DNA of 64,000 nucleotides from positions 1 through 64,000 of the IMG/VR virus record IMGVR_UViG_3300018080_000148. One strand, given 5' to 3'. Positions 32,847-41,591 of this stretch are shown piece after piece. Every line of letters starts with the position of its first letter. Position 1 is the stretch's first letter. A program made the translations under genes and the position numbers. The notes beneath the pieces were generated by a model, which had not been told where the DNA came from, searched no databases, and saw only the letters and a program-made list of their open reading frames with translations. This DNA is from a virus.

Positions 32847-33347
32847 CTATGCGGGAGGATCGACAGCTTTCACAACTTCATCAACTTTTCGTTCTAAGTC
32901 CGGGTCTACTTTGGTCATAATGCGAGGCTGGATTTTGTCCATTTCCCGTCGCAGCATGTGGCCGTAAGACATGGCGTTGTCGTGGGCCTTGTCCATGGCC
33001 TTGAGAAACAACTGAAGTTTTTTGACGGCCCTTTTTCCGGCAATCACTTTCTTCTTGGCGTCCACAACTTTGGGATCACTCTTCGATTTTGCCTCGGCCA
33101 ACTTATCGGACCCACCATCTTCCTTAAAACCACGGAATCGATCAGCATAAATCTCATCGTATTGCGTCTCGTACCACTGGAGGTAACTTTCGGCATCCGC
33201 TAGTTTCTGACCGTAGTAATTGTACCAAGTCGCCTCTTCTTGAAGGTGCTTGTTCAAACTAGCTTCATCAAATGTCAGTTGATCGGGGTTAAGGTTTACC
33301 TCACCCCCACCAATGTTCACTTTTTTCTCTTTGTCTGATAGGTCCAT
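32847..33347 (-). CDS. Helical protein, possible UvsY-like recombination mediator
   Basis: A 166-aa, strongly helical, charged protein with a long coil (about 30-150; LADAESYLQWYETQYDEIY, then VIAGKRAVKKLQLFLKAMD). Size, helical layout and position beside DnaB resemble T4 UvsY, which loads UvsX on gp32-covered DNA. No diagnostic motif exists, so this is a guess from context. The alternative is an unrelated structural coil. Confidence 0.55.
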   Translation of the reverse strand: MDLSDKEKKVNIGGGEVNLNPDQLTFDEASLNKHLQEEATWYNYYGQKLADAESYLQWYETQYDEIYADRFRGFKEDGGSDKLAEAKSKSDPKVVDAKKKVIAGKRAVKKLQLFLKAMDKAHDNAMSYGHMLRREMDKIQPRIMTKVDPDLERKVDEVVKAVDPPA

Positions 33348-33406
33348 TACATGCCTCCAGTTATCTTATCGGGAGATTGTACCAAAAAAGGAAAACGTTC
33401 TAAAGA

Positions 33407-35143
33407 TCATTCCTCGCCAAAGAACTCTTTGTTGTATTTCTCTGCAATTTCTTCAGGAGTAGGGGCGGGCTCTATTATGGCATCCACCTCTTTGTCGGGC
33501 GCACCACCCACAAGCTGAGACATGGCATCTTCGGGACTGACCTCCTGACGATCACGATGTTCCTGCTCCACCTTTGCCATCACCTTTTCAGCCTGCTTCT
33601 TCTTGAAATGGTCCATCCTCTTTTGTTCACGAAGGTTTTCTTCTGTTTTCTCAGCCGCCGTCGTTTCTCGCAGTTGATCGGCCTGATGCTTAATCCGTTT
33701 GTATTCCTGCTCACCAATCGTCTCTAACACAAGACGGAGAGGGTCCATTCTCAAATAGAATTTCTTCCCCTTTTTGCCGTGGCGGTGTTTGGCCACAAAA
33801 CCCCTGGCGATGTTCAGGTCGGACTCATCCCGTGTCTGGTTTAGCGTCCAAAAAGCATCCAAAGGACGAACCTGCCCAAAAGCATCAGCAAGGTTTTCAT
33901 CATCGATCATGCCGCCTTCTCGTATGACTTCCTTGGCGCTCTTGTTGGGCTGCAAAGCCGTCAAAACGCAGACATGTTCGTCAACGGCAAAACTACGCAG
34001 GTCACGAACAATTCGATACTTCGACTCCCACCCCGGTATGCCAGGGTAATCCTTCATCTCGCCAACATAATCCACAATCACAAGATCAGGATAAAAACCA
34101 TGAAGAAGAGACTGTTGAAAGTAAGACCTGAACTCCGAGAGTCCCATGTGACTCCCAGGAAACTGCTTAATGATTAACCGTTGACGGTCATCCCCGAATA
34201 TGTCCCTGTTGTCCTCGATATAGTCATTCAACCCTTGAATAACCACACCTTCGTAATCCACAAGATTGTCGATGTTCATACCCGTTTCACGGGCTTTGTC
34301 AGCAATCTGAGCATCGAATCGCTGGGCAACTCGATCCCACGCTAATTCCAACGAGATGTAAAGTACCTTGTACCCCTTGTTCATGTTGGCCATAGCAGAC
34401 CGCAACAAGGCCAAGGATTTGCCCACACCCGACAAACCCATCCAAGCCCCTATTTCACCTCTGTCCAAGCCACCGCCAGACAACAACCCATCAATTACAT
34501 CAAACCCAGAAGAAAATACATCATTCTGCTCCTGCTTCCGCTTCATCTCCGCATACCGTTCCTCAATGGTTTTGGGGTCAAAATAATCCAACCCAAGATC
34601 GGTGTTGCGGTCCACCAGAATGGCCTCATTGAGAATTTCCCGCACCTTATCCAAAGACGCCTCGTCCTCGGGGTTTTCCTTCATGATACGGCTACATGTG
34701 CCAAAGGCCCGCTTCATCGCCATGCGCTGAGCGAACTTGACTATTTTGTCGAGAATGAAATCTCTCGACTCTTCCACGATGGAATAGTAGTCGTAGACAA
34801 GATTGAACTCTTGACGATAAAGTTGCTTAAAGTCCGCTTTCTTTCCTTCAATTACATCTTCCAACTGAACCGCCAAGAAAGTCTTCTTGGGGACGCTTCT
34901 GTATTTTTCAAAATAATTCAACAGAAGCTTGGACACTACCTTGTGAACTTCATTCGTAAAATATTCCGGCTTAACCAATCCTAAACTCAGCGTCAGTAGC
35001 TTCCGATCCTTCAATAGCATGTTCAATAATTCACGCTGAAACTCCTCATCCCACTTGTAGTGGTCTTCATTCGCTGGAATGTCCGGATCGACGAAGCCAT
35101 CCAGCATTCGCTCCTCTTCCGGCGTCAGTTCCATATCATCCAT
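33407..35143 (-). CDS. Replicative DNA helicase, DnaB/gp41-like
   Basis: A 578-aa protein. An N-terminal helical domain is followed from about 205 by a RecA-type motor: Walker A GLSGVGKS (236-243), LYISLELAWDRVAQR (H1a-type) and DLVIVDYVGEM (Walker B). The last 100 residues are Lys/Glu/Gln-rich and extra to the family, perhaps for primase or polymerase contact. It unwinds DNA at the fork as a hexamer. No primase gene is seen nearby. GAGG precedes the ATG. Confidence 0.88.
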   Translation of the reverse strand: MDDMELTPEEERMLDGFVDPDIPANEDHYKWDEEFQRELLNMLLKDRKLLTLSLGLVKPEYFTNEVHKVVSKLLLNYFEKYRSVPKKTFLAVQLEDVIEGKKADFKQLYRQEFNLVYDYYSIVEESRDFILDKIVKFAQRMAMKRAFGTCSRIMKENPEDEASLDKVREILNEAILVDRNTDLGLDYFDPKTIEERYAEMKRKQEQNDVFSSGFDVIDGLLSGGGLDRGEIGAWMGLSGVGKSLALLRSAMANMNKGYKVLYISLELAWDRVAQRFDAQIADKARETGMNIDNLVDYEGVVIQGLNDYIEDNRDIFGDDRQRLIIKQFPGSHMGLSEFRSYFQQSLLHGFYPDLVIVDYVGEMKDYPGIPGWESKYRIVRDLRSFAVDEHVCVLTALQPNKSAKEVIREGGMIDDENLADAFGQVRPLDAFWTLNQTRDESDLNIARGFVAKHRHGKKGKKFYLRMDPLRLVLETIGEQEYKRIKHQADQLRETTAAEKTEENLREQKRMDHFKKKQAEKVMAKVEQEHRDRQEVSPEDAMSQLVGGAPDKEVDAIIEPAPTPEEIAEKYNKEFFGEE

Positions 35144-35277
35144 TATCTACCTCACAACATCTTTCATCGGGGGAGTGTAACCAATCTTTCCCACAAGCCA
35201 CACTACGTAAGCATATTAACCCCGCAATTTCTGCATCGGGCATTATTATCGCTGGGAAGTTTTTAGTCAATGCGAAA

Positions 35278-35306
35278 CGCCCGCCCGGCAACAAGCCGGG
35301 CGGGCG
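35278..35306. terminator. GC-rich terminator hairpin
   Basis: 12-bp perfect stem (35278-35289 with 35295-35306), AACAA loop, short T run on the minus side. A second small inverted repeat (TCACAGA/TCTGTGA) is at 35315-35334. Lies in the 193-nt gap between the 186-aa gene and dnaB. Confidence 0.65.
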
Positions 35307-35336
35307 CTGAAGAAGTCACAGAAGTGATCTGTGATT

Positions 35337-35897
35337 TTAGCCAACTCCGAGATAATCATACTCGGATAGGGACACTTGCCCTGATCTAAGAGATTTCTCT
35401 CGTGTTATTTTTTTGCCAGCCGCTTTTTGTTCGTTCCAAGTAATCGCCTTGCAGTACGCCTTAAATTTCGGGTGATCCAGTATTAACCCAGCCTTTCTCG
35501 ATGGTCGCTCATGGGCTGGAACGAGGGTGCGGACCAACTTCTCCAACAACCTCTCCTGATATATCCCGAACTTTTGCCGGTTTGCCCCATGCCTCGTTTT
35601 GTTCTCCCACAGCTTGATTAGCTCTCTAACCAGCCGCTTGAGAAAACGATCCTTCGCATGCTTCCGACACAATTCAAGGCATCGTTCAATGTACGTCTGC
35701 CTCTTGAAATACGACCCGGCCCTTAAAAGCGATATGCTCAAGTCCTGAAAGAAGTCCTCGGGATCTTCCGTATGGTTATTCTTGTCATTCTTCCTGATTA
35801 GCTGCCACGATTGGTACTTGGTCAGCTTCCCGTACTTGTCTTCCAACTCTTGAAATTCGTCTTCGCTTACAGGGAAACGCTTGTAGACATGCTCCAT
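35337..35897 (-). CDS. Possible sigma-like protein, 186 aa
   Basis: A basic, helical protein. DPEDFFQDLSISLLRAGSYF (about 45-64) resembles the core of sigma region 2 (D-L-x-Q-E-x-x-x-x-L-x-x-A-x-x-x-F). The remainder is Lys/Arg-rich with no obvious region 4. T4 gp55, the late sigma factor, is of similar size (established). If correct, it could recognise the TAnATA boxes here. The match is short and by eye. It is 10 nt downstream of the polymerase gene. Confidence 0.45.
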   Translation of the reverse strand: MEHVYKRFPVSEDEFQELEDKYGKLTKYQSWQLIRKNDKNNHTEDPEDFFQDLSISLLRAGSYFKRQTYIERCLELCRKHAKDRFLKRLVRELIKLWENKTRHGANRQKFGIYQERLLEKLVRTLVPAHERPSRKAGLILDHPKFKAYCKAITWNEQKAAGKKITREKSLRSGQVSLSEYDYLGVG

Positions 35898-35907
35898 AAG
35901 ACCTCCA

Positions 35908-37218
35908 CTAAACTGTTTCTAGTTGATGCAGCCGCTCGCCGACCTTAACAGTGACCTTTAAGTCCAACCCAGCGTAAAGATCATCCGGCTTTTCCAACGT
36001 GTCTACGCACAGCCGAACATTCTTCTCCAGGTCTTTTTTCTTGACTGTCACCATATAACCGTCATGGACATGACATGCGATCCGAGCAAAGCCTTTCAAG
36101 GCATCAAACAACTGGACCAGCTTGTGCAAGCATACAATTGAGGCGGGCGCTTGCACCACGAAATTCCTGATTCGATGTTCTTTCCCATCAAACCTACGTC
36201 TTCGTCCATAGTGATCGTAGACAAAGCCGTCGTAATCATTGGAATTCTGCTGATCTCTTACCCACGCCATGGCGGCGGGGAACTCTGCACAGACATTTGC
36301 TTTCAATCGCTCAGCCACCCATTCATCGACTTTCAGCCTTCGAGAAAGCGTTTTCGTTCCCAATCCGTACATGATGGGTAGAAAAATTGATTTGCATACT
36401 TCTCGATAGGCGGGGCTACACTTAACACTAGTTATCCTCTCCCAAATAATTTTATACACATCTTCCCCGGTTTCCAAAATTTCTTTCAGAGCGGCATCTC
36501 TCGATAGCCACTGAAGAACCCGCACTTCCAAACTGGCGTAGTCCAAAACGATAAACATTAGGTCGCCGTATTCGCCCGGCAGGTAGTTGTGCATTTCATC
36601 TTTCGACAAGCTGTGAGGGTTAAACCCCTCCTTGAAGGCGTTGGAGCCTTTCAGCCTTCCATTCGCTTGCCCCTCTATCTCGTAGTGGGGATGAACCCTC
36701 CTTCGACCCCGCACCAATCCCGTTGATTCAATGGCAGGGAGAACCTCTTTGATGAGCGGAAGAAAAACTTGACCGTAGAGAGACTTGATCTGCTCCCACC
36801 GAGAGTATCGTGTCACCTTTGCCAGTCGCTCGGCTGCTTCTGCATAGTTCTCGGGACGATCCCCCTTGTATGCCATCAAGGATTCGAGCACTTTTAGATC
36901 GAGGATGGGGCGGCTGGTGACCAGCCTGTAGCCCGTTTTTCCGTAGAAGTAGGAGAAGATGTCCTTCAGTCCCCACCCTATCATCACGTTCTTGCAGTTC
37001 AGGTAGTGGGTGAACTTCGAGGCAAAAGACTTTAATTCATTTCCATCGAGGGGGAGAGGGTAATTGATAGCAACCTGTTCATTCGCCATGAAGAAGGCAG
37101 GTCTCTTCTTCGTCTTCAACTTCTGGTCAGGTCTTAAAGTGAAATCCCAAACATCTCCTCCAGGGGCAAAAAACATATTCTTGTCAACAAACGTCTCCAA
37201 TGCCTCATTAGCATCCAT
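35908..37218 (-). CDS. Family A DNA polymerase, altered motif C
   Basis: A 436-aa protein. Motif A is LDYASLEVRVL with catalytic Asp226, motif B is R272...K276...MYG, and motif C is HVHDG (383-387) with Asp386. The usual Glu after this Asp is Gly. The N-terminal 150 aa resemble a worn exonuclease domain lacking the DxE of ExoI. It is short beside bacterial Pol I or T7 polymerase. Presumably the replicative enzyme, working with DnaB, SSB and perhaps the separate DnaQ-like exonuclease. Confidence 0.85.
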   Translation of the reverse strand: MDANEALETFVDKNMFFAPGGDVWDFTLRPDQKLKTKKRPAFFMANEQVAINYPLPLDGNELKSFASKFTHYLNCKNVMIGWGLKDIFSYFYGKTGYRLVTSRPILDLKVLESLMAYKGDRPENYAEAAERLAKVTRYSRWEQIKSLYGQVFLPLIKEVLPAIESTGLVRGRRRVHPHYEIEGQANGRLKGSNAFKEGFNPHSLSKDEMHNYLPGEYGDLMFIVLDYASLEVRVLQWLSRDAALKEILETGEDVYKIIWERITSVKCSPAYREVCKSIFLPIMYGLGTKTLSRRLKVDEWVAERLKANVCAEFPAAMAWVRDQQNSNDYDGFVYDHYGRRRRFDGKEHRIRNFVVQAPASIVCLHKLVQLFDALKGFARIACHVHDGYMVTVKKKDLEKNVRLCVDTLEKPDDLYAGLDLKVTVKVGERLHQLETV

Positions 37219-37280
37219 GTTATCCCTCTTGTGGGGTATTCGCTGCTGCGCTTAAGTCCTCTTTAAAGCTCTTTATTTTC

Positions 37281-37300
37281 AAAAAAGGGCCGCTTCCCTT
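37281..37300 (-). terminator. Minus-strand terminator at the end of the 37 kb RNA candidate
   Basis: AAGGG-AAGCGG-CCCTT followed by TTTT on the minus strand, 63 nt before the polymerase start. Confidence 0.5.
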
Positions 37301-37301
37301 A

Positions 37302-37503
37302 GTGGATACCTAGTTCTTTAAAGAACTACCGAGTCCTATAAGGCCCGGAAAATCCACAAGGTTACGGCTCTTGTGTGGACACGTTTTTTCCCAATGACCA
37401 CACCTTTCAATTTTCCCCGATTTGCACCTCGTTGAAGATCCTCGTTCTAGGCTACTGACCCAAGATTTTGGATTACTCTCTGACGAGAGAACTAGGTATC
37501 CAC
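37302..37503 (-). ncRNA. Closed-domain RNA candidate containing the 32-bp repeat
   Basis: A perfect 16-bp inverted repeat (37302-37317 with 37488-37503) would close a roughly 170-nt domain, ending just before a minus-strand terminator. Inside lie an 18-bp palindrome TAGTTCTTTAAAGAACTA (37311-37328) and repeat copy 2. No reading frame is convincing. The palindromic repeats could instead be protein-binding sites of a replication origin next to the polymerase gene. Confidence 0.4.
37374..37405 (-). repeat. 32-bp direct repeat, copy 2
   Basis: Exact copy of 32604-32635. Here the closing stem is extended by a G-C pair where copy 1 has G-T, which fits a conserved RNA hairpin. Confidence 0.8.
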
Positions 37504-37822
37504 GTAAACCCCTCCTTTTGGGAGGGGCAAGGACCAGGACGTAGCGACCATACAGGAAGCAGGACTAAGCTAAAGCAAATTCCCAACATCAACTACCTGT
37601 CCGGAGCCTGGAAGACAGTCTTGCGACTGCCCACTTGGTTTCACCAGGAAGAACGTTCACCCTCCTATTGCATACGCAGGTTAGGATCACTCATGGAGGT
37701 TTTAACATGATAGGTCAGCGCCCGCCGAGAGCTTATTTTTTCTCATTGAGCCTTTGCAAATCAGTTTATTTCCTCAATCGTGCGCAATTCTAATGCCAAA
37801 CTGAACCCAAATCAAGTTCGAT
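37504..37822. other. Noncoding stretch with hairpins
   Basis: Contains a CCCCTCC/GGAGGGG hairpin (about 37509-37527), a CAGTC-TTGC-GACTG hairpin near 37617 and no protein-like frame. It may be the upstream part of the same RNA candidate or origin region. No known RNA class was recognised. Confidence 0.3.
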
Positions 37823-37851
37823 TTGACGATTCTTTACACTTCGGCTATCAT
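37823..37851 (+). promoter_or_regulatory. Sigma70-like promoter for the 37882 gene
   Basis: TTGACG (37823-37828), 17-nt spacer, TATCAT (37846-37851), about 30 nt before the ATG. Confidence 0.5.
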
Positions 37852-37881
37852 AGTGTTCATAATTGAAAATCTGGAGGAGCG

Positions 37882-38583
37882 ATGTACGATCTTGAAGCTA
37901 TTCTTGAGTGGAACATGGACGAATTGCAGGCCAAAGCCTACAAGATCGCCCTCATATGGGAAGAACTCACGAGAGAAGAGTTTCCAGATTATCAACACAT
38001 TAGGTTGCGGCGGAAAGGAGACCCTCGAAAGTCCATTTTGTTTAAGTATTGTCGCAAGCTGGTGATGGAAACACAAGGCATGATTGCGGATAGCGAGTAT
38101 CGACTTTATGTCTTGGCCCAGCTTCACATCTTGAAAAACGCCAACCCCACCAACATTCACGCCAGGATTGATCCGGGCATTCTCTGCGGGCCGAGAGCTT
38201 GGCGGCGCTGGAAAAAATGGAAAGGGTTGTACGACAAGAAAAGAAGGGAGTACGACAACGACGTTGAAGTTGCGAAGATAACAACGCAGGTGTCGTCGAT
38301 AGAAAAGGAATTGGAAAGAACCAAGAAGTTCTTTTTTGAAAAATATAATCGGGAGCCGACCTACCAGCAGATTTATCAGGCAATGCACGATCACACGATG
38401 ATTCGGTGGGTTACGATTGACAGGGTGTCGCCTTATTACATTTTGATGTCACCTTATGTCGCTCGATCCCTGGAGGAGAGGGGGTTAGAGGAATTTTTTC
38501 TCTTCGACCTTAGTGTTTACCAAGAATCGATAACTCCAGAGATCGAGGACGTGTTTCATAAGGTATTCGATTACGAGTCTTAA
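37882..38583 (+). CDS. Hypothetical protein, 233 aa
   Basis: GGAGG precedes ATG 37882. Mostly helical and charged with a coiled segment (about 125-155). YILMSPYVARSLEERGLEEF near 190 has a compact alpha/beta look. No family recognised. It has its own sigma70-like promoter, which suggests early expression, and ends in a 4-nt overlap with the convergent tagged gene. Confidence 0.65.
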   Translation: MYDLEAILEWNMDELQAKAYKIALIWEELTREEFPDYQHIRLRRKGDPRKSILFKYCRKLVMETQGMIADSEYRLYVLAQLHILKNANPTNIHARIDPGILCGPRAWRRWKKWKGLYDKKRREYDNDVEVAKITTQVSSIEKELERTKKFFFEKYNREPTYQQIYQAMHDHTMIRWVTIDRVSPYYILMSPYVARSLEERGLEEFFLFDLSVYQESITPEIEDVFHKVFDYES

Positions 38584-40049
38584 GCTTTGCCGAGCAATCT
38601 CGCCATTCTTTCTTCTTCTTCCCGATCTCGCTTGGCAGCCTCAACGCCTTTTCTGCCCTGCTTGGCCAATCTATCCTTGATTACATGTCTCACGTAATCA
38701 GGGTCTAGCTCCCTATCTTTCCCGAAATAGTGCAGCATTGATGGCTCCATTCCCATTCCCACGCCTTTATCGAGCGGCTCAAATTCGGACTCTCCTGGTC
38801 GGCGTCGTCTGTAAAATGGAATTGAGGTAGCCGCATCCCCGCCCGGTTGGCCCATGCGGTATATTCTGTGGAGTTGTCTATACATCTTCTCTGGTGATAG
38901 TTGTAGATGTGTAGCGCTTGCGCCTAACCCCCCGCCCCTGGCCAGGGGAACGTCGAACTCTCCTGTGACGATGCCGCTCTTGGTCTTCTTTCCAGCCGAT
39001 GGTCTTTTCTTGATGGGCCCTTGCTGTGACAACCACTGGTAGAAGGGGTCGTCCTTGTCTATGGCTGATCCCATTGGAAAATACACTCCCATTCCATGCT
39101 CAGACATGTATTGGTAGAAGCTTTCTACGAAATCTACCCAAACATCCCACAACTGCTTGGTTCCAACACCTCTTCCTTGGAGTTTTTCCAGGGTTTTAAC
39201 ATAGCGATCCACTTCCCCTGGAATCCCCTTTTCAAGGGCAGCCGCCTTATCTCCTTTTACACTCCATTTCTGGGGATCGAGATCACCGGCCATATCTGGG
39301 AATACGGTGGAGTAGATGTCGATGTTGTGCGTGTCAATGCATCCAGCCCTACCGAATAGTAGTTGGGCCATAAACCCGGCTTTTACTGGTTGCACTCCTG
39401 GCAATTTGGAAAGGTGGGCGATGAGAGCCCTGTCGTCTCCCTTTTTGGCTAATGCGGGTAATGTTGTGAAATACTTCTCTTTATTAGACCATATTTGTGA
39501 CACCGTGTCCAACTTCCATCCACTTACCGTGTGCGCAAGTGAATGGTACTTGTCATCAAAAACCTTGACGATTTCTTGTAGTTGTTCTGGGGTTACTTTG
39601 TGAGGAAAGTAATGGTGCAGTATTGCCATCATCGTGTTGAATCCATCCCAATGTTTTGGAAATGGCACGTTGGCCGAGAGCGGGGAAAACATCATCGTTT
39701 GGGCGAAGTTCTCCGGGCTACTCATGGCAAAGCTTTGTATCTTTTTGATGTGCCTTGCATATCCGCTAAGGGGTGTTATTGGGCACGATCTTTTGAGATC
39801 TTCAAAAGGAGGTTCGTATTTTGCGTCGTATGGCGGCGTCCATATTTCACCTCCAGGATCTCTTTCTTCAGGAGGGGGCACTCGTTTGGGTTCGGGAGTC
39901 GTGTCAAATAGGCTGCCTTGTACATGTGTCGGCTTTTTCTTTTTCTTGCGTGCTGCTTCTTCTAGAACTTCACATAGACCAGTGCCCAGGCTGGACAATA
40001 CATAGCCCCAACAAGCTTCTTCTATATTAAACCATTCCTTGAATTCCAT
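38580..40049 (-). CDS. Capsid-tagged protein with HhH-GPD glycosylase-like domain
   Basis: A 489-aa protein whose N-terminus MEFKEWFNIEEACWG bears the shared tag (possible cleavage after IEE). A Lys-rich linker (35-39) follows. Residues about 200-245 read KLPGVQPVKAGFMAQ...CIDTHNID, like the helix-hairpin-helix and catalytic Asp of HhH-GPD DNA glycosylases; the Lys is shifted by one place. The C-terminus is basic. A TAGATA box lies 5 nt before the ATG. I infer an injected DNA-acting protein. Confidence 0.65.
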   Translation of the reverse strand: MEFKEWFNIEEACWGYVLSSLGTGLCEVLEEAARKKKKKPTHVQGSLFDTTPEPKRVPPPEERDPGGEIWTPPYDAKYEPPFEDLKRSCPITPLSGYARHIKKIQSFAMSSPENFAQTMMFSPLSANVPFPKHWDGFNTMMAILHHYFPHKVTPEQLQEIVKVFDDKYHSLAHTVSGWKLDTVSQIWSNKEKYFTTLPALAKKGDDRALIAHLSKLPGVQPVKAGFMAQLLFGRAGCIDTHNIDIYSTVFPDMAGDLDPQKWSVKGDKAAALEKGIPGEVDRYVKTLEKLQGRGVGTKQLWDVWVDFVESFYQYMSEHGMGVYFPMGSAIDKDDPFYQWLSQQGPIKKRPSAGKKTKSGIVTGEFDVPLARGGGLGASATHLQLSPEKMYRQLHRIYRMGQPGGDAATSIPFYRRRRPGESEFEPLDKGVGMGMEPSMLHYFGKDRELDPDYVRHVIKDRLAKQGRKGVEAAKRDREEEERMARLLGKA

Positions 40050-40054
40050 ACTTC

Positions 40055-40060
40055 TATCTA
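40055..40060 (-). promoter_or_regulatory. Late-promoter-like TAGATA box, 5 nt before ATG
   Basis: TAGATA, five bases, then ATG 40049 with no ribosome site. It lies inside the end of the preceding gene. Confidence 0.4.
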
Positions 40061-41572
40061 GCTCCCGGCTGTAAGATTTGTTACTTTCACGATCACTCGT
40101 TCAGAACGAGGCTCGAAGGTGATTGCCGTGCCGCTACGAGAGCCACCCGGCCTGTGATAAATCAGTTTTACGTAGGTGCTGTTGTCTATCACATCAACAG
40201 TTGCATCCGGTCTTGCCTTCAATTTGGATTTGGGGTCCGAGGTGGCGATGAAGTCTTTTTGCATGTTTCCCGACCAATTTGCACCGCCTCTGGATGTACG
40301 AGCATAATTCCTAACGGCTGGGAGTGTGTCGTATCGCTCTCCCTTTGCTACCACCCCGGACATTAGGTCATTCAATAGTGCAACGAACTTCTTGGGATTT
40401 CCCTGGAATGCTTGGGCTGGCCTGCTGAGCAAGTCGATCACAGCTACCCTCCAGTCCTTGTAGTATGTGTCGTGCGCTGTGTTTGCCAACGCATTGCTCA
40501 AATCCCGGTCGAATTTCTGATCGCCACGCCCACCAAGAAGGTGGTAGGCGGGCAAGGGCCCGAGGCTGGCAATGTGAACTTTATGCTCCGTGGTGAATTT
40601 TACATTCCACCCCAACTGACTTCTTTCGCCCTGTTCTAATGCTGAACTACAAAACAAAACCAAATCGGCTGGATTATGTCTGACATCCGGCCAATCAGCT
40701 TCCCCACCGGTAAAAGCTATTTGATCCGGCTGACATTTAAGCACCTGTTGGCTGCGACGAAATATTTGATCTCCCAAGTCCCTAGCATTTTCCACGACCA
40801 TGTGGTGCAAAAGATCGACAGCTTGTTGTTTCTTGGTGCGGAAATGAATCATCTTAGAAGCAATCTGTTCTAAGTACCTTTCTCGCTTTTTCTCAAACAA
40901 ATCAACTGTTGTGGCACCATTGCCGAAATCAAATTCGTCCCTATCCACAAGCTTCCTGGTAGTTATGAGGTGAAGAAACACCTCCACCTCAAACAAATAT
41001 CCAAGTTCTGCGCCAAACCTACTTGCGCTTTGCCGAATAGCACGCTTAAAAGTATCCCATTCGCCAGTATTCCAGCCAGGATCGTTTAAGCCTTTTAGAG
41101 ATGCAACGGCCCCCAACTCTTTTTCATTGGGTCTTGTTTCCAGCATAGGGTCGTTGTGAGCAGCCAACCGCATGGGACTAAGACTGCCCGCTCCTGTACG
41201 CATCGGCATACTAAGTGTAGCGGGCTCGGATGAGGCCCCCATTATCGATTCATAGTCGTTGGGGAATTGGAAAGACACCCTTCCTTGTTCGGACTCAAAC
41301 TTCTGGAGAGTTCGTTGTTTTACCTTGTTGAAAAAATCATCCAATCCCTCCTCCTCCTGCATCCACTCTTTGAAGCTTAGGGCTAGTTTGCGGAATTGGT
41401 TGAGGGGACGGTATGGGTTGGTGAGGATTTTGTTCACTTCTTTTTTGCCCTTTGCGTTGGTAAGCTTATCCCACGCCTTTCTCCGGGACTCACGAGTGTA
41501 TTTCTTGAACACACCCGCCAGCTTTTCCATCATGTCCTGAATGGCTTCTTTTTGGCTTGATTTTTGTCCCAT
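40058..41572 (-). CDS. Large protein with internal capsid-tag motif, possible nuclease fold
   Basis: A 504-aa protein with AAGGG before ATG 41572. The tag-like LSFKEWMQEEEGLDDF appears at about residue 70, behind a basic helical leader, rather than at the N-terminus. NPADLVLFCSS and LGWNVKFTTE (about 310-335) have the D...N-x-K pattern of some PD-(D/E)xK nucleases, a weak match. It sits between two tagged genes, so a virion role is likely. Otherwise unknown. Confidence 0.6.
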   Translation of the reverse strand: MGQKSSQKEAIQDMMEKLAGVFKKYTRESRRKAWDKLTNAKGKKEVNKILTNPYRPLNQFRKLALSFKEWMQEEEGLDDFFNKVKQRTLQKFESEQGRVSFQFPNDYESIMGASSEPATLSMPMRTGAGSLSPMRLAAHNDPMLETRPNEKELGAVASLKGLNDPGWNTGEWDTFKRAIRQSASRFGAELGYLFEVEVFLHLITTRKLVDRDEFDFGNGATTVDLFEKKRERYLEQIASKMIHFRTKKQQAVDLLHHMVVENARDLGDQIFRRSQQVLKCQPDQIAFTGGEADWPDVRHNPADLVLFCSSALEQGERSQLGWNVKFTTEHKVHIASLGPLPAYHLLGGRGDQKFDRDLSNALANTAHDTYYKDWRVAVIDLLSRPAQAFQGNPKKFVALLNDLMSGVVAKGERYDTLPAVRNYARTSRGGANWSGNMQKDFIATSDPKSKLKARPDATVDVIDNSTYVKLIYHRPGGSRSGTAITFEPRSERVIVKVTNLTAGS

Positions 41573-41591
41573 TTGTCCCTTTTGTGTCCCA

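Noticed and set aside
37504-37822. SRP (4.5S) RNA, suggested by AGGAAGCAGG
   Set aside because: The conserved domain IV loop and its pairing are missing on both strands.
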